The position numbers and the translations under genes were made by a program. Below, one piece after another: positions 33,965-46,518 of a stretch of DNA of 64,000 bases. This DNA comes from Rhinopomastus cyanomelas. Taxonomy: Eukaryota > Chordata > Aves > Bucerotiformes > Rhinopomastidae. The notes below the pieces were generated by a model. It made no database searches. It was not told the DNA's origin and saw nothing but the letters and a program-made list of their open reading frames with translations. Within the stretch, counting starts at the first letter, position 1. Every line of letters starts with the position of its first letter. The stretch is from assembly GCA_013400115.1 (NCBI GenBank), contig VXBP01001909.1, forward strand, positions 124,001-188,000, read 5' to 3'.

Positions 33965-34285
33965 ATGATAGAATAATGGAATCATCAGGGATTGGAAGGA
34001 ACCTCAAAAGATCATCTAGTCCAATCCCCCTGCCACAGCAGGATCACCCAGACCAAGTCACACAGGAACATATCCTGGCTTGATTTAAACCTCTCCAGCG
34101 AAGGAGACTCCACAACTCCCCTTTGGGCAGCCTGTTCCAGTGCTCTGTCACCCTCACTGTGAAGAAGTTCCTTCTCATATTTATATGGAACCTTCTATGT
34201 TCCAGCTGACACCCATTGTCTCTCATCCTATCACTAGATGACATTGAGAAGAGCCTGGCTCCATGCTCCTGACACCCTATCTCGA
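33965..34285 (-). mobile_element. CR1 LINE, about 320 bp, young subfamily
   Basis: Tail at the left (ATAGAATAATGGAATCATCA), then GGGATTGGAAGGAACCTCAA, CCAATCCCCCTGCCACAGCA, GTGAAGAAGTTCCTTCTCAT and GACATTGAGAAGAGCCTGGC. Truncated in the ORF2 end. The residual frame reads MSSSDRMRDNGCQLEHRRFH on the minus strand, the usual CR1 C-terminus. Confidence 0.95.
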
Positions 34286-35341
34286 GCTTTCTAGGTCACT
34301 TAGTATAACCTAAGCTTCACTAACTGGGTCTGATTGGGTCCTACAAGCCCCATATAGTTAACTTAAAATTCGCCCACCAAGTTTGTTAGAAGAGTTGTGG
34401 TGCTTCTGTGAACAGCAGAGCAGCAGCTGTTAGGAACAGAGGGCAGCTCACAGGTCCAACACAGCCACAATGACCGTGCAACGCCACATCTACACCACAT
34501 CTTGCTGCCTTTGCTTATGTTGCGTGATGTGTCCTTCAAATGCCTGAGTCCATATCAGCAGTACATGTTTTCACTGGCATTACTATTCCTAAATATGGTC
34601 TTCCCTTGGTACCCTTCATTTTAGTTCTTCAATGAAAGAGATACTGAATTCTTTTTTTAAGAGGTAGTTCACAACAGAAGTCCAGAAAATGCCCTTGATG
34701 TGCCCTTGTGTCTGGAAATTCATGTGACTCACCTGCCAGGTCAGGCAACTGTGCTTTCAACAGAGCTTTCCTGGCAGGAAGAGATGTAATCCAAAGCCAG
34801 TATTTGACTTTCTAAACTACCAAATATTATTAGTTTCCTTACAGGAAGGCACGCTCAGAGTTTAACACAGAACATATAATGTGACAAAGAGCAGCAATGC
34901 ACCAAGTCCTCTCCTTGGGATAGAATAAGGCTGAAAATCCCTTTGATGCTCTTTGAAAGTACAAACGTGCTTTGATATTACTGTGATAGTGAACCCACTG
35001 CCAGCTTCTTGCTCTGGACCTCAGCCCCTCAAGTGGCCTCCTGTTTCAGGCTGAGGTCCACAGCAACATTGGAAACAGCCCACTAATACAGTGTAGAGGA
35101 CTGTCCATCAGATAGAGCAGACTTGGCAAGCTGCCTTGATGATAAGCAGGTTTGCCAGTGATTCCATGCAAGATGGCCTACTGACCTGTGCAATAGCTGA
35201 TGGCTGCTCTGGAGTTTGAGTTAGAATGTCACATGGCTGTGCAGCATGTGGCTTTTACTTGCTCTAGTAGGAGGTAAGAGGGTGGGCTAAAGGTCTGTGT
35301 GTGAAGGAGGCAGATGAACAGCCCTTGGAGGAATCCTTTTC
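34286..35341. other. Unique noncoding sequence
   Basis: About 1 kb between two young CR1 copies of the same orientation. No gene or repeat recognised. Confidence 0.55.
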
Positions 35342-35930
35342 TCATAGAATCATAGAATCTTATAATCATTAGGGATTGGAAGGGACTTCAAAAGATCATC
35401 TAGTCCAATCCCCCTGCCATAGCAGGATCACCTAGACCAAGTCACACAGGAACATATCCAGGCACGTTTTAAACATCTCCAGTGAAGGACACTTCACAAC
35501 CCTCCTGGGTAGCCTGTTCCAGTGCTCTGTCACCCTCACTGAGAGGAAGTTCCTTCTCACATTCATATGGAACCTCCTATGTTCCAGCTTGCACCCATTG
35601 CCCCTTGTCCTATCACTAGATGACACTGAGAAAAGGCTGACACCCACCCCTCACATATTTCTAGACATTAATGAGGTAACCTCTCAGTTTCCTCTTCTCC
35701 AAGCTAAAGAGACTCAGCACCATCAGCCTCTCCTCATAAGGGAGGTGCTCCACATCCATCATCATCCTTGTTGCTCTACACTGGACTCCCTCCAGCAGCT
35801 CCATATCCTTCTTGAACTGAGGAGCCCATAACTTGACACAATACTCCAGATGTGGTCTCACCAGTGCAGAGCAGAAGCGGAGAAGAACCTCTCTCGATCT
35901 GCTAACCACCCCCATTCTGATCCTTCTGCA
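35342..35930 (-). mobile_element. CR1 LINE, about 590 bp, young subfamily
   Basis: Runs from the tail TCATAGAATCATAGAATCTT through CCAATCCCCCTGCCATAGCA, GGTAGCCTGTTCCAGTGCTC, CATTAATGAGGTAACCTCTC and GATGTGGTCTCACCAGTGCA to CTCTCGATCTGCTAACCACC. Its 5' edge is nearly the same ORF2 position as in the copy at 6908. The minus-strand frame reads ALVRPHLEYCVKLWAPQF and ends within MMMDVEHLPYEERL, then shifts frame. Confidence 0.95.
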
Positions 35931-38900
35931 TCCATTGCTCTGTTTTCCCTTCCTTAGCAGTAGGAGCAAAACAACTTTGCAACTGTACTAGGACTAGTTT
36001 TATTGCCTATTTCTGCTCCATCACACGCACCAGCCCCTGCTTACCCAGCAGCTGTATGCTCCTGCAACCTCTGTCTTGCTCCTCTCCCAGCCTTGCTCCA
36101 GCACTCTCCACAGGTCTGCAGCAGCTTTAATGGCTCCAACACTGGAGTTGAGCAAAATCTCAGACTGCAGTCTGAGAAGGGATGGAGGGAGGATTCATCT
36201 GTCTTCTGCTTGGAACGTATTTGCTGGTATCCAATGCTTACAGCCCCAGACTCTATTGGAATCTTTTTCTGTCATTACTATGTGAACTGGGCAGACATCA
36301 GTGTCCACAGCCCCTACCCTGTGTTCCTGCCCTCAGCTGTGCTGGACAGACATGTCCCAGAACTGCTCCAGAGCTGCAGGCTTGGCCCACACAGGGCACA
36401 CACCTCAAAAGCCAGCCCAGCACTCCACATCCAGCAAGGTGGATGTACAGCCTGGGTCACAATTTCTTGCCCGTGCTCTAGAGGATCGACAGGAAAAACT
36501 CTCCTTTCAGGAAAGCCAGTGTGTTAAAAGCTTAACAGGGTGTCTTGGTGAAAGTCAGCTCGGTTAAACAGTGCTACTCCAGGAAACCTACAGGTTAGTT
36601 CTGTATAATTTCTACATGTCCTATAGCATCTTTCTGCAGTCCTCAGGCTCATAGGCTGTGTCTGTCCTTCTGAACAGAACCATGTGGATCCATTCCACAG
36701 CTCTGTGGCCAGGGGGTAGGGCACCGATCATTAGCATGAGTGAGATCTACCTGCTTCACCCCATGGCAGGGACATTTTGGCAATCGCTCTTGTTATTCAC
36801 TGCCCTGAGTGGTGACTGAGCAGGGACCATTTGTTGCCATGGCCAGAACTGGTTCTGGGGAACATGCTAAGAGCTAATGAGTATACACAGCCAAGGGAGA
36901 GTGCCCTGTGCACACCCAGCCCAACCCAGGTTCTCCTCCAGTTTCATGAGTTAGTCCAGGTGCTCTTCCTTTGGCTTACGGCTTCCACCTAGAGCAAGCT
37001 GAAACATCCCACAGAGAAGGCTTTCCTAACTAAAATGTCCCACATGGATTATTTTTTCCATTGGAAGATGCTAATTCACACAGTAACATTTAGATTTTAA
37101 ATGGAAAATTGTGAAAACTGTAGCTTAAGTTTAAACATTTACAGAATTGAGCATTTCCAGGAGGAAATGCAATTGAAACAGCCTCTGGAGTTGAAATATC
37201 TTTTTCACCATTTGAATTAATCTTTAATTTCTTGGAGAAACAAAAGAAGCTTCATTTTGTATTTTTCACTTTACATTTCCACTGAGAGAATGCCAGTTTT
37301 CCAAATAGTTTTGGTTTTTCTTCTGAGAAATTGTCAGAGGTAACTTACAACTTACATTAAACTCTCATCTCCAACAGACGTGATATAAGCTCCTTTAGCT
37401 GCGAAAGAGGAATTGGTTGTGCCTGAGTTACAAATATATTGAAAACACTTCTCTCTCGCTTGTGAATCCAGCGCTTTATTTCTTATTCAGGAACAAAACA
37501 TCCTGGTCACAGAGAAGAAGCGGGGCTGGCACTCTGACATCATTCCTTAGACTTGAGCTCACTAAACGGGATCAGCTTTACATCGTCAAAGACCGGAGCT
37601 GCTGGCCGTTGAAGGCACTTCTGACAACTTAGGAACTTGGAATTCTTATCGGTTTGCGTGCAAAACGCATGTGACTGCCCTGCAGCTCTAAGATTTCGTT
37701 CCCTGAGTGTCCTGGTTGTAGCAAAACCAGCAGACACTCAGCATGAACTCTGTGTGCCTTAGGTCAGCCCGGGCCTTTGATGAACACAGCCAAGTCCTGT
37801 GACTTCATTCACAGTAGAGATCCTTCATACCCGCTCTTCTCTTTCCACTCTGACTGAAGCTATAACCGGTGGTTGTGGAAACCAAGACTTTTATTAGCAT
37901 GAGTTAGACTGGTGTGCTCGCCTGCTCTTTGCTGTTTGGGGTTTTTTTTGTCAAGGGATTGACAAACATCTTGTCAATTCCCTGTTCCACTAATGAGCTC
38001 AGAGCAGCAGGAAAATAACCCCAAAGTCATGGAGAGCAGCCACACTCCCGGGACCACCATTTCCACACAGATACACAGGGACCTAGAAATGCCAATCTAT
38101 CAATGCCAGGAATGTTTTAATCACCTAACATGCTGAAACCAGTTTCAACCTCCAGTAGTTCCCTCTGCTTAAATGAAATTACACTGGGGTAAGTGTGGCT
38201 CCCGATGCTATGTGCAGAACCAGCCGGCTGCGTTCTAACATACACAGACCCTGGAAAAAATAATAAGGAAGAAGACATTAGAGGAAGATGACGTATGTTG
38301 TGGCAGCTACAGTGCCTCAGGAAAAATACCCTAATTTATCAAAATTAATGAGTTTATTTAAGATTACAGTATCCTAACATTTGAGAATGAGAATTAGCTG
38401 ATCATATTTTTTAAAATAATAAGGCCACTGATGTATGGAACATTCACGTGGCCTGCAAGACTACAGTTCCTTTCTGGAAGGAGGAGACAGGGTCTCGATA
38501 GAAAGCCAATGTATGTTACTAAAAAAGGAAAAAAATCCTACAGCACAAGCCCACCATGTCTTCAGGACAAGGAAGGGATGCTTCTGAGCACCAGAGTTTT
38601 GCAGGGTAGACAGTAAAAGGGAAACTAATAGTCTACTGCAGCAGAGGCACTTCTTTTCTGCTTGTCCAAGAGGAAATGGCAGGTTTACTCAGACAGGCTT
38701 GTATTTAGATACCAAATGAGCTGAAAGAGACACCGTGAGCAGTTTCTGGTCTACTGGATCATCCTTTCTTGATGGAAATTCACATCTCTGCTGTTGGCTC
38801 CTCCAGAGCATCCCAGGGGGGCTGTGGAAAGACAGTGGCTTTGTCTCTTGGGCTTGGCAATATGTCTCTTGAGGCATTTAAAGTCACCCACCCTTTCCCT

Positions 38901-39517
38901 CCAAGAACAGCAGTTACAACAGCTCTCCAGCGAGCAAAGAGCACTCAGGACTATGCTCCTGGAAAAGCTGGCATTATGAACACCTTCAACCCACCAGAGC
39001 AACAGCTCAAACCCAGCTGCAGGCAGATTTCCCATTGTTGGGGGTCTTAGGATAGCTTGTGCCTGCAGCATTGCATCACCGAGCTGAATCCGGCCCTGGG
39101 CCAAAGCACTCGTGCTTTAATGTAATGAGACATTACCCTTTTGGCTACAGCGGAGCGATGACCTTGAATGATGGCAGAAGAACTAATGTGCCGAGCGTTT
39201 GTGTGCAGCTCTAAATCAGATTAACATTTACCATGTACTCAGTTACTTGGCAATGATCTCTCGCTGTCTTTTCCAAAAGGGAGCAGCAATGGCCAGGGTA
39301 ATCTTCCAAAAACCCAGAGATGATTCAGGATACCTGCAGAGAACCTGCTGCCCCAAAAGCATGGTTCTTCTTCTTTGGCTCAGATCCCTTGACCCCTGGG
39401 TTTTGAAAGCAGGTTTCAACTTTTTGGGTGTGTCAGGTGCATCGCTAAGAGTTGGCACAGTCCACAACAGATACCAGTCACTAATATTGGGTCATTCTGC
39501 CATCAGTAATTCTGTGT
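35931..39517. other. Unique noncoding sequence
   Basis: About 3.6 kb with no accepted gene. From 37,040 to 37,420 it is AT-rich. A small alternating inverted-repeat cluster is at 37949-37983. AT-rich patches at 38330-38440 and 39115-39200 may be constrained. Open frames up to 174 codons (36,003-36,527) overlap in several registers, which argues for chance. Confidence 0.5.
37949..37983. repeat. Alternating inverted-repeat cluster
   Basis: TTGTCAA (37949-37955), TTGACAA (37959-37965) and TTGTCAATTCCCT (37971-37983) alternate in orientation, so the middle arm can pair with either neighbour. The AGGGATTGACAA arm pairs with the right arm with one bulged base. No function is known. Confidence 0.6.
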
Positions 39518-39781
39518 ATCACAGAATCACAGAACATCAGGGTTTGGAAGATCCTGCTGTGGCAGGGGGATTGGACTAGGTGATCTTCTGAGGTCCCTTC
39601 CAATCCCTGATGATTCTATGATTGGAAGGTACCATGAAAGATCATCTAGTCCAATCCCCCTGCCAGAGCAGGACCACCTATACCAAGTCACACAGGAACG
39701 TATCCTGGTGGGTTTTAAATGTCTCCAGAGAAGGAGACTCCACAACCCCCCGGGCAGCCCATAACTTAGTTGTGAAGAAGT
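39518..39781 (-). mobile_element. CR1 LINE split by an opposite-strand CR1
   Basis: The host copy has its tail at 39518-39550 (ATCACAGAATCACAGAACAT, then CAGGGTTTGGAAG) and resumes at 39622 with TTGGAAGGTACCATGAAAGA, then CCAATCCCCCTGCCAGAGCA and GAGAAGGAGACTCCACAACC. The interruption is a plus-strand CR1 tail. The right end after GGGCAGCCC is degraded. Confidence 0.93.
39551..39621 (+). mobile_element. CR1 3' tail nested in opposite orientation
   Basis: A 71-base plus-strand tail (ATCCTGCTGTGGCAGGGGGA, TTGGACTAGGTGATCTTCTG, one octamer) inserted into the minus-strand copy. The host word TTGGAAG is present on both sides (39544-39550 and 39622-39628), a 7-bp target duplication. This creates a small CR1 palindrome. 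Confidence 0.92.
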
Positions 39782-39797
39782 AATAACTTAGTTGTGA
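39761..39797 (+). repeat. Short direct repeat, 22-bp period
   Basis: ATAACTTAGTTGTGA occurs at 39761-39775 and 39783-39797, perfectly, with seven bases between the copies. It sits at the decayed right edge of the CR1 copy. Confidence 0.8.
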
Positions 39798-41302
39798 GCA
39801 GCAGTGGTGGAGTTTGATAGTTTAGATTACAAAACCTTCAGCTTGACTCTTGTCTCTTGAGAATTTTTTTTCTTTTAAGTGAGGTCTACCGAGTGATTTT
39901 CTGGCCATAGCTGCAGGATTGCCTTTCTGACAGCAAAAACAAGGAAGTGTCTGCCCTACTAGCTTTGCTGGGTGCTTCTCAGTTCTTAGAAGTCCACTAA
40001 GTGTATTTGGTAGTTGAAGTGTAGTGTGCGATAGCGCTGCGTGCAGCAGGATGTCAGAGTGAAAGGACAACCAAACAGTTGATGGCCATTAACAGTAAAA
40101 GGCCATGTGCAGCGATCTCGTAAGTGATACTTGCGTTTCCCATGGGACCTGGACAGGGGATTGATAAGCTGCTCTGCAAAGCATCCTAAGGCTTTCTGAC
40201 AACGGGGAAAGATCATGTTTAATCTTATGATCTCAGGAAATGATAGTTGTAGTGAACTGGGTGACAGGGAGCTTTAATCTTGCTGCTCTGTAAACAGTTC
40301 AGGGAGGTATTTTAGGAGTGCTGGTGGCTATTGCCCCTGCCTAGGGTGGCACACACAGCTTGGAAGGAATAACACTGCATTTGAATGATGGGTGCAGCAG
40401 AGACCTGCAGTGTGTGGGACATGGGCCTCTTCCTGCTGGTGCTGAAACACTGTGTGAGCTATTAGCTGACTGCAAATGGCACCATCTCATAGGAAATGGT
40501 GAAAAGACACTCATGTCTGAGTGCTTCAGTTGCACCGCTTGCAGTTTGGAATGGTGGGAAAAGTGCAACTCTTGGAGAAGTTCATCCTGGACTTGGCAGT
40601 GGAACCATGCGCTGCTCCATGCCCTCTGCTTCTCACAGTTGGGAGAAGCCTCACAGGGTGGGCACTGCTGTTAGCTCTACCATTCACCCTCTGTAGCTTG
40701 CCACCAGGCAGTCACAGCTCCATGTGTTGCAGCTTGCTGGAGAGGACAGCCCTTTACCTGACACATAGCAACATCCCAAGACCATGGGAACTGCTCTGCT
40801 CAGCCTCTGGGTCTGCTGAGCAGAAGCACCTGGACTTGCTTCTCTGTGTCTCATGAGTTACACACTGCTTAAAAGGTTTTTCAGGCTGCTGTATGGATTT
40901 TTAAATTTTTTTTAAAATGTGGATGATCAGCTAAAATTGCCTGTTTCTTCTAGCTGTTGCATTTGGTCATGCAGGACCAGTGCTGGCTCAGCCCTTTTCC
41001 TCCCTTCCTTGCCTTATGCCTTCTCTTCTATAAAGCACCTTCTCAGTGGCAGTAAATGTTTGTTTTAGTATCAAAATTGCTACCTAAGAGTTTTGGGAAA
41101 AGAAGTTCTAAAGATTAAAAATCTCACTGAATTAAATTCTAAAAACATTCCCTATGATTTTTTAAATAATCTCTCAGAAGCTTTTGGAAAATCTGCTTCA
41201 ACTTCTGGGAAACTTTTTGCTCTGTTGCATATTTTATTGCCTAAGTGAAGGGTAAACAGGGCACAAGGAAGGTTGATATCTGTGTCATAGGAGGGACAAG
41301 TA
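39798..41302. other. Unique noncoding sequence
   Basis: No gene seen. Several open frames of 66-111 codons overlap around 40,360-40,860 in three registers and lack any family signature. Confidence 0.55.
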
Positions 41303-41412
41303 TATCCTGTGTGTCTTGGTCTAGGTGATCCTGCTCTGGCAGGGGCATTGGACTAGATAGTCTTTCGAGATCCCTTCCAATCCCTAATGAGTCTATAATT
41401 GTATGATTCTAT
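41303..41412 (+). mobile_element. CR1 3' tail, young subfamily
   Basis: TATCCTGTGTGTCTTGGTCT, GGTGATCCTGCTCTGGCAGG, GGACTAGATAGTCTTTCGAG and a decayed double tail (GTATGATTCTAT). About 110 bases. Confidence 0.92.
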
Positions 41413-43069
41413 AACTTTCCTTCACTCTCATGTTCTTGAGCAAGTGTGGTGGACATGGTGAGAGGGAGACAGTCCTGGAAGTAGTTTCTTTCTGCTGTGT
41501 GACACAAGTCCTTCTAACACCAAGCAAGAAACACCATTAGCTTAGAGAAACCAGTGCTGCCATACCTTTTCCCTTCATTCATCCTTAATGTTTCCATGCA
41601 ACACTCCTTAATTTCTATGGGTTTTTTTATCTTTCCTGCCTGATCTCCTTTGAAGGAGGAACATTTGTGTCATGCCAGCTCTCACATGTAAATGATAGGC
41701 AGAACACAGGGCAGCCAAGCCTTGTGTTCAACAGCTAAGACCATTGATAGACAGACTGTTTTGCTTCTGTTTGTTCAAACAGTTGCCTGATTAAACTCAA
41801 ACTAGGTAACACGTTGCCCTCACAGTCTATTTTGTTTCTCCCTTGCTGCCTTTAACAGCCTTTGGAGTCTTTAGCCTTTCATGTGCGACTCTGACCCTGT
41901 TTCTTAATGCAAATGCTGACACCTGCTTCAACAACGGCATCTCCCGGGTCACATAAAGTCTGAAACCTCGGTAAACCTAAAGGCATTTCAGATTGCTGGC
42001 TCAAAGGCAGTGTTAAGATTAAGCCAAAGACCCCAGACATGACCAAGGGCTAAGGCCTGTTAGTATTTGTGATGATCTGCAGTCTTGCTATTTCCATTTC
42101 CAAGCTTCCTACCTTTTCCCCTCATACTCCACATTATAAACCAAAGCCAGGTTTGTTGTTGCACCATGGTAGCAGTAGGGATGTTTTTCTAAGGCATAAA
42201 AAGGTCCTCCTCTTGCCCGTTTCTGAGGAGGGAAATACACAGGGAAACCTAAAATTACTTTCTTGGTTTATTCTAGGGTTGATTTTAGGGTCTTTAGGGG
42301 GACGCACGAGCTTGCACAAGACCTGCAACATCATGCCTGAGCTTGAAGCTCTTCAGAGAATCCACCTGGGGAGAGGGTGTTGAACGTCTTGCAGCCACCC
42401 GCTCGGATGCTGTCAAGCTTCAGTGTCTTTATAGCTGTGTTTACAAAAGAGTGAAGTCCCCAGTTTCCACTTTGAAAGCCACTAGTCATTTGTAACCGTA
42501 GAAAGCACAGTGTGGCCAGACATGAAATTTGCTCCTTGCTCGTTTCCACTCCACCCCTTCCCTTCCTCTCTCCTTTGAACTGTTCCCAGTGCTCGCCAGT
42601 GTCATACAGCTTGTTAACTGGCTGCCACTCAGATTTTTCACAAGTTTGCCACGTTGCAGTGACAGGACCATGTCGAGGCCCAGATGCTTTGGAGTAAATA
42701 AATAGCACATCTGGGACTTAGAAATGGGCCGGCTCTGTATTATGGAAAAAGCTGGTGTGGAAACACATCCAAAGAACACACAGCTGGAAACTGTTAGCTC
42801 TGGAAGGAAAAGGGGGGCAAAAAAGGAAAAAAAAGAGGCAGAAACTCAGGAATTACTACTGCTTGAGATCTTGTGCATTATAATTGCTGAGAAACAGAAA
42901 CTCGGTTTACACAGCAGTTAAATTAATGGCATTCCTGAAAAATTGATAGTTTATAATAATTGACCTCAAGCAACATAAAGGCAGCACAGGGTGGGAGGCT
43001 TGACTCCTCTCTGTCTGGCTTTCTCGGATGTGTTTGGTAACATCCCAGCTATTTGAATTCACAGGCGAG

Positions 43070-43105
43070 CTGGTGGGAGGATGCTGGTGGGAGGATGCTG
43101 GTGGT
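43070..43105 (+). repeat. Short GC-rich tandem repeat
   Basis: GGTGGGAGGATGCT occurs twice in tandem and is followed by a partial third copy (GGTGGTAGAG). About 36 bases. Confidence 0.75.
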
Positions 43106-44687
43106 AGAGTGATGCGCCTGCCCTTCTGGAGCCACGCTGCTGAGAACTGCGGCACTTTCCCAGGCCCTTGCACAGCCCGTGTCACCCGGGGTGTGCTGGC
43201 CCCAACAGCACTGGGACAGTGGTAGGACACTGACATGGAGGCATCCATGCTCATTGCATCACTCCCACAGCCCAAGGAGCTGCACCCCAGTAGATGATTC
43301 AAGAGGGTGAATCAGCAGCAACTATGGAGTGGGCTGCTCCCACCCACTCCCTGAGCCAAAACCCTGTGCTGCTTCCAATGAGGGCAGGGGGGAATTTCAG
43401 TAAGGTAAAACTGGGACAAGAGAAGACAAGAAGGAACCCAAAATAGAATGAACTTTTATCTTTGGACTTTCTTTTTTTTAACAAGAAACCCCACATTTTA
43501 AAAGATTCCAAACAAACAAGCTGAAGCAACAAAACCCTCAGACAGTGAAGCTACTGTGAGCAATTATTTTAAGCTCTGCTCCAAGGCAGGCACACATCAC
43601 ACAGAAGAGTTCCTGCTTTTCACATGGGCACCAGTCCTGGTGTAGAGCTATCTATGGAGTGCCAGACGCCGCCACAATCCCTGAGCCCAAAGACCGTCTT
43701 CCTTTGAGACTCCAGTCACTCCTTAACAGCTCTGAGTGATCCAGTTTTTCCCAGATGAGACAACCAGTAACTGCAGATCAGAGCCAGATGAGCCAAGGCA
43801 TCAGGTATCCTTGTCCAAAGACAGTGCAGCAACCTGTGCTCCTGTGAGACATTCATCACATTTGGATTTGTCATTGCCTAAGTAGAATAGATAGCACTAG
43901 AGCAAACCCACATTTCTAGGTCAAAATACACTCATCTGGGCAGCTTTGGGTCCGTCACCTGCATATAAAATAGGGCAAATCTTCGGTCGAGATGGGTAAT
44001 GCTACGGATGCTTTGCTGTAGCCTTGTTGCTTTAGAAGCTCTTTATTGTGCCAGGACGGCTGCTATTTCATTTCCTGCATGCCTCACAGTGATGCCCAAG
44101 TATTTCCTAGCAGTTGTTTTATTTACCCTAACAACACTCTGTTTCCATTTTACAGGAATGAAATAGGATATTTTGGCAAAACGCTGGGAAGATTTTGGGT
44201 GGAAGAACCTAAGGACTGTCTCTGAAAGCTTCCTGTGCTACAGACACGGGAGTGCGGAGTGGAGACCCATGCTTGGTGCCTCTGTCCCTTACACAGAGCA
44301 TGGAGGGATAAATAACTCCAGAGCAGGGAAAACCAGCACAATCTTGTCTTCCACCTCAGGAAGACCAAACCAGTTCTTCTGTCTCCAAGGAGTTATCCTT
44401 CCCACTCAGACTGTTTTACTGGCCACAACACCACACCTGCATTTCTGCTATGCCCTCATTTACCCCTTATTTAGCCTTATGCCCTCACCCCCTTAGTTCA
44501 GGCTGGGCTGAAGGCAAGTGCTTGGCCATGTGCGTGGAGAAGCAGCCTAAAGCCTGAGGTAAAGGGCGTGATATTTTGGGAGAGTTGGTTGGGTCAAGCA
44601 AACTTGATCGTGCCCATGTCAGCAAACCAGAAGTGTTTACTTGCCCTACTGCAGCGTGTTCTGTGCTTCTCTGCGGGTTGCACAATG

Positions 44688-44711
44688 CCAGCAGCAGTGC
44701 CAGCAGCAGTT
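44688..44711 (+). repeat. 12-bp tandem duplication
   Basis: GCCAGCAGCAGT is repeated twice head to tail with no spacer. Confidence 0.8.
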
Positions 44712-45850
44712 AGAACTTTTATTATGGTAATTTCTTGAAGCCTCGTGAAGGACTGGAAATTAGCTGCTCTACAGATGCAGCGAGTTATGCATCAAGTTAT
44801 TGGGTTCCGTCTTGTTATTAAGAATTAACTGAAAGACATTTTATGGCCTGGGCAATTCAGGAAATGCCATAAAACAAATCTGCAGGAATTTCTGAATCTG
44901 TGTTCATCCAAACAAAACAAAATATGCCACAGAAGGCTGGAGGTTTCCCATCCACTCAGATCCCACTTTCCTAGGGCTGTTTTGAAAGTGACCATGTTTA
45001 CTTGCTCAAAGAAGGACCTGATGTGCCAGCCCTCAGGAAGGAACGCAAAGGAAAAGTCCAGAGTGGAGAAGATGTTTCCTTTCAGGGCTGTCATGTCCAC
45101 TTGACCTTACTGCACCATCATGGTTTTTACTGACTGAGCTCAGAGCACACAGGGGTGGCAAATGCTAGAAATGCCCGTGGTCACAAAAGGCTCCAGAGAT
45201 GTTGCACCCTAAGTGCCCTGTGCACACTGGAGCACCCGCTGTGTGCCACGGGGTCCTAAGCTTCTCTATCACGTATGCAGGCGGCTCAGCAAAGATCTCA
45301 GTGGGATTTGATGCTGTCACCACAAAAGCCAAGAATGGTTTTGATTTGCCAAGAAATTAACTTTAGGGACTACAACTTTTTCTTCTGTCCAATGCTAAAT
45401 ATTTTTTGAGTAAACTGTTCTTTGACATCAAAAGACGTGATTGTCTTACTCTTTGTAAATCCCCACATAGGGACAGTAAAAATAATTGCACTTAGTACAG
45501 CAAAGTGTAAAGAAATGAATAAAAGTACAAATATAAAATTCTGCTGCTTTGATAGTGTTAGAGTTCAGCTCAAAGCCAGACAGAAACTTCAGGGCTGGTT
45601 TTACATTGGTTATTCTTTTTCCAGATGCTGACAGTTTGCAGAGGTAGTTCCACATGGTCTGCTCTGTATTCACCTCACAAACTGAACTACTGCTTTCTAG
45701 AGAAACCTGGGCTGTTGCAGCAAAGTCTGAAGCTATTTAACTTGTTGAAGAACAACAAAAATTTGAAGTCACTGAGCAATGGGCCAGTGCCTCTCTGGCT
45801 GAATCTGCTTGTGCTTATGTGAAAACACATCTTTGACTCATCTGGTTTTG

Positions 45851-45880
45851 TACGTTTGTTTGCTTGTTTGTTTCTTTCTT
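45851..45880 (+). repeat. GTTT/CTTT microsatellite
   Basis: A short run of TTTG-type units grading into CTTT units (GTTTGTTTGCTTGTTTGTTT then CTTTCTTTCT). Confidence 0.75.
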
Positions 45881-46036
45881 TCTCTATTTCTTGGGATTTT
45901 CTTGTTGTTGCAACCCATTTGTTTTTTTTTAAGAACAATGAGGCTTTAAAATTAGTACATAATGGAAAATGTTATGTCAATCATTTCATTGCACTTCCAG
46001 TCAAATCTGTTAAACATGACTTGCTGATACACTGCT

Positions 46037-46517
46037 TCATAGAATCATATGATTATTAGGGATTGAAAGGGACCTCGAAAGCCCATCCAGTCCAATCCCC
46101 CTGCCACAGCAGGATCACCTAGATCAAGTCACACAGAAACATATCCCGGTGGATTTTAACTGTCTCCACAGAAGGAGACTCTGCAACCCCTTTGGGAAGC
46201 CTCACTGTGTAGAAGTTTCTTCTCACATTCATATGGAACCTCCTATGTTCCAGCTTACACCCACTGCTCCTCATCACCAGATGACATTGAGAAGAGCCTG
46301 GCTCCATCCTGCTGACACCTACCCCTCACATATTTATAGACATTAATGAGGTCACCTCTCAGTCTCCTATTCTCCAAGCTCAAGAGACCCAGCTCCCTCA
46401 GCCTCTCCTCATAAGGGAAGTGTCCTACTTCCTTCATCATCTTCGTGCGTCTCAGCTGGACACTCTCCAGCAGCTCTGTGTCCTTCTTGGACTGAGGGGC
46501 CCAGAACTGGACTAAAT
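46037..46517 (-). mobile_element. CR1 LINE 3' part, young subfamily
   Basis: Starts with TTCATAGAATCATATGATTA at the left and runs through CCAATCCCCCTGCCACAGCA, CATTCATATGGAACCTCCTA, AGACATTAATGAGGTCACCT and GTCCTTCTTGGACTGAGGGG to CCAGAACTGGACTAAAT. The next base is N46518, after which a far upstream part of CR1 follows. Reading through the usual landmarks shows a 30-base deletion near 46196 (the CTGTTCCAGTGCTCTGTCAC region is missing). Confidence 0.95.
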
Positions 46518-46518
46518 N
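46518..46518. other. Single N inside CR1
   Basis: One ambiguous base at a point where CR1 sequence jumps from the RPHLEYC-adjacent region to the reverse-transcriptase palm region, skipping what should be several hundred bases. It is best read as a collapsed or undersized assembly gap. Confidence 0.85.

Larger units (their letters stand above)
41413..46036. other. Long CR1-free stretch
   Basis: About 4.6 kb without a gene or recognised TE. It contains small tandem repeats at 43070-43105, 44688-44711 and 45851-45878. Open frames are scattered and unremarkable. Confidence 0.5.

Noticed and set aside
36003..36527. 174-codon open frame
   Set aside because: Several overlapping frames are open at once, it is Cys/Ser/Pro-rich and has no domain. 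This is chance in GC-richer DNA.
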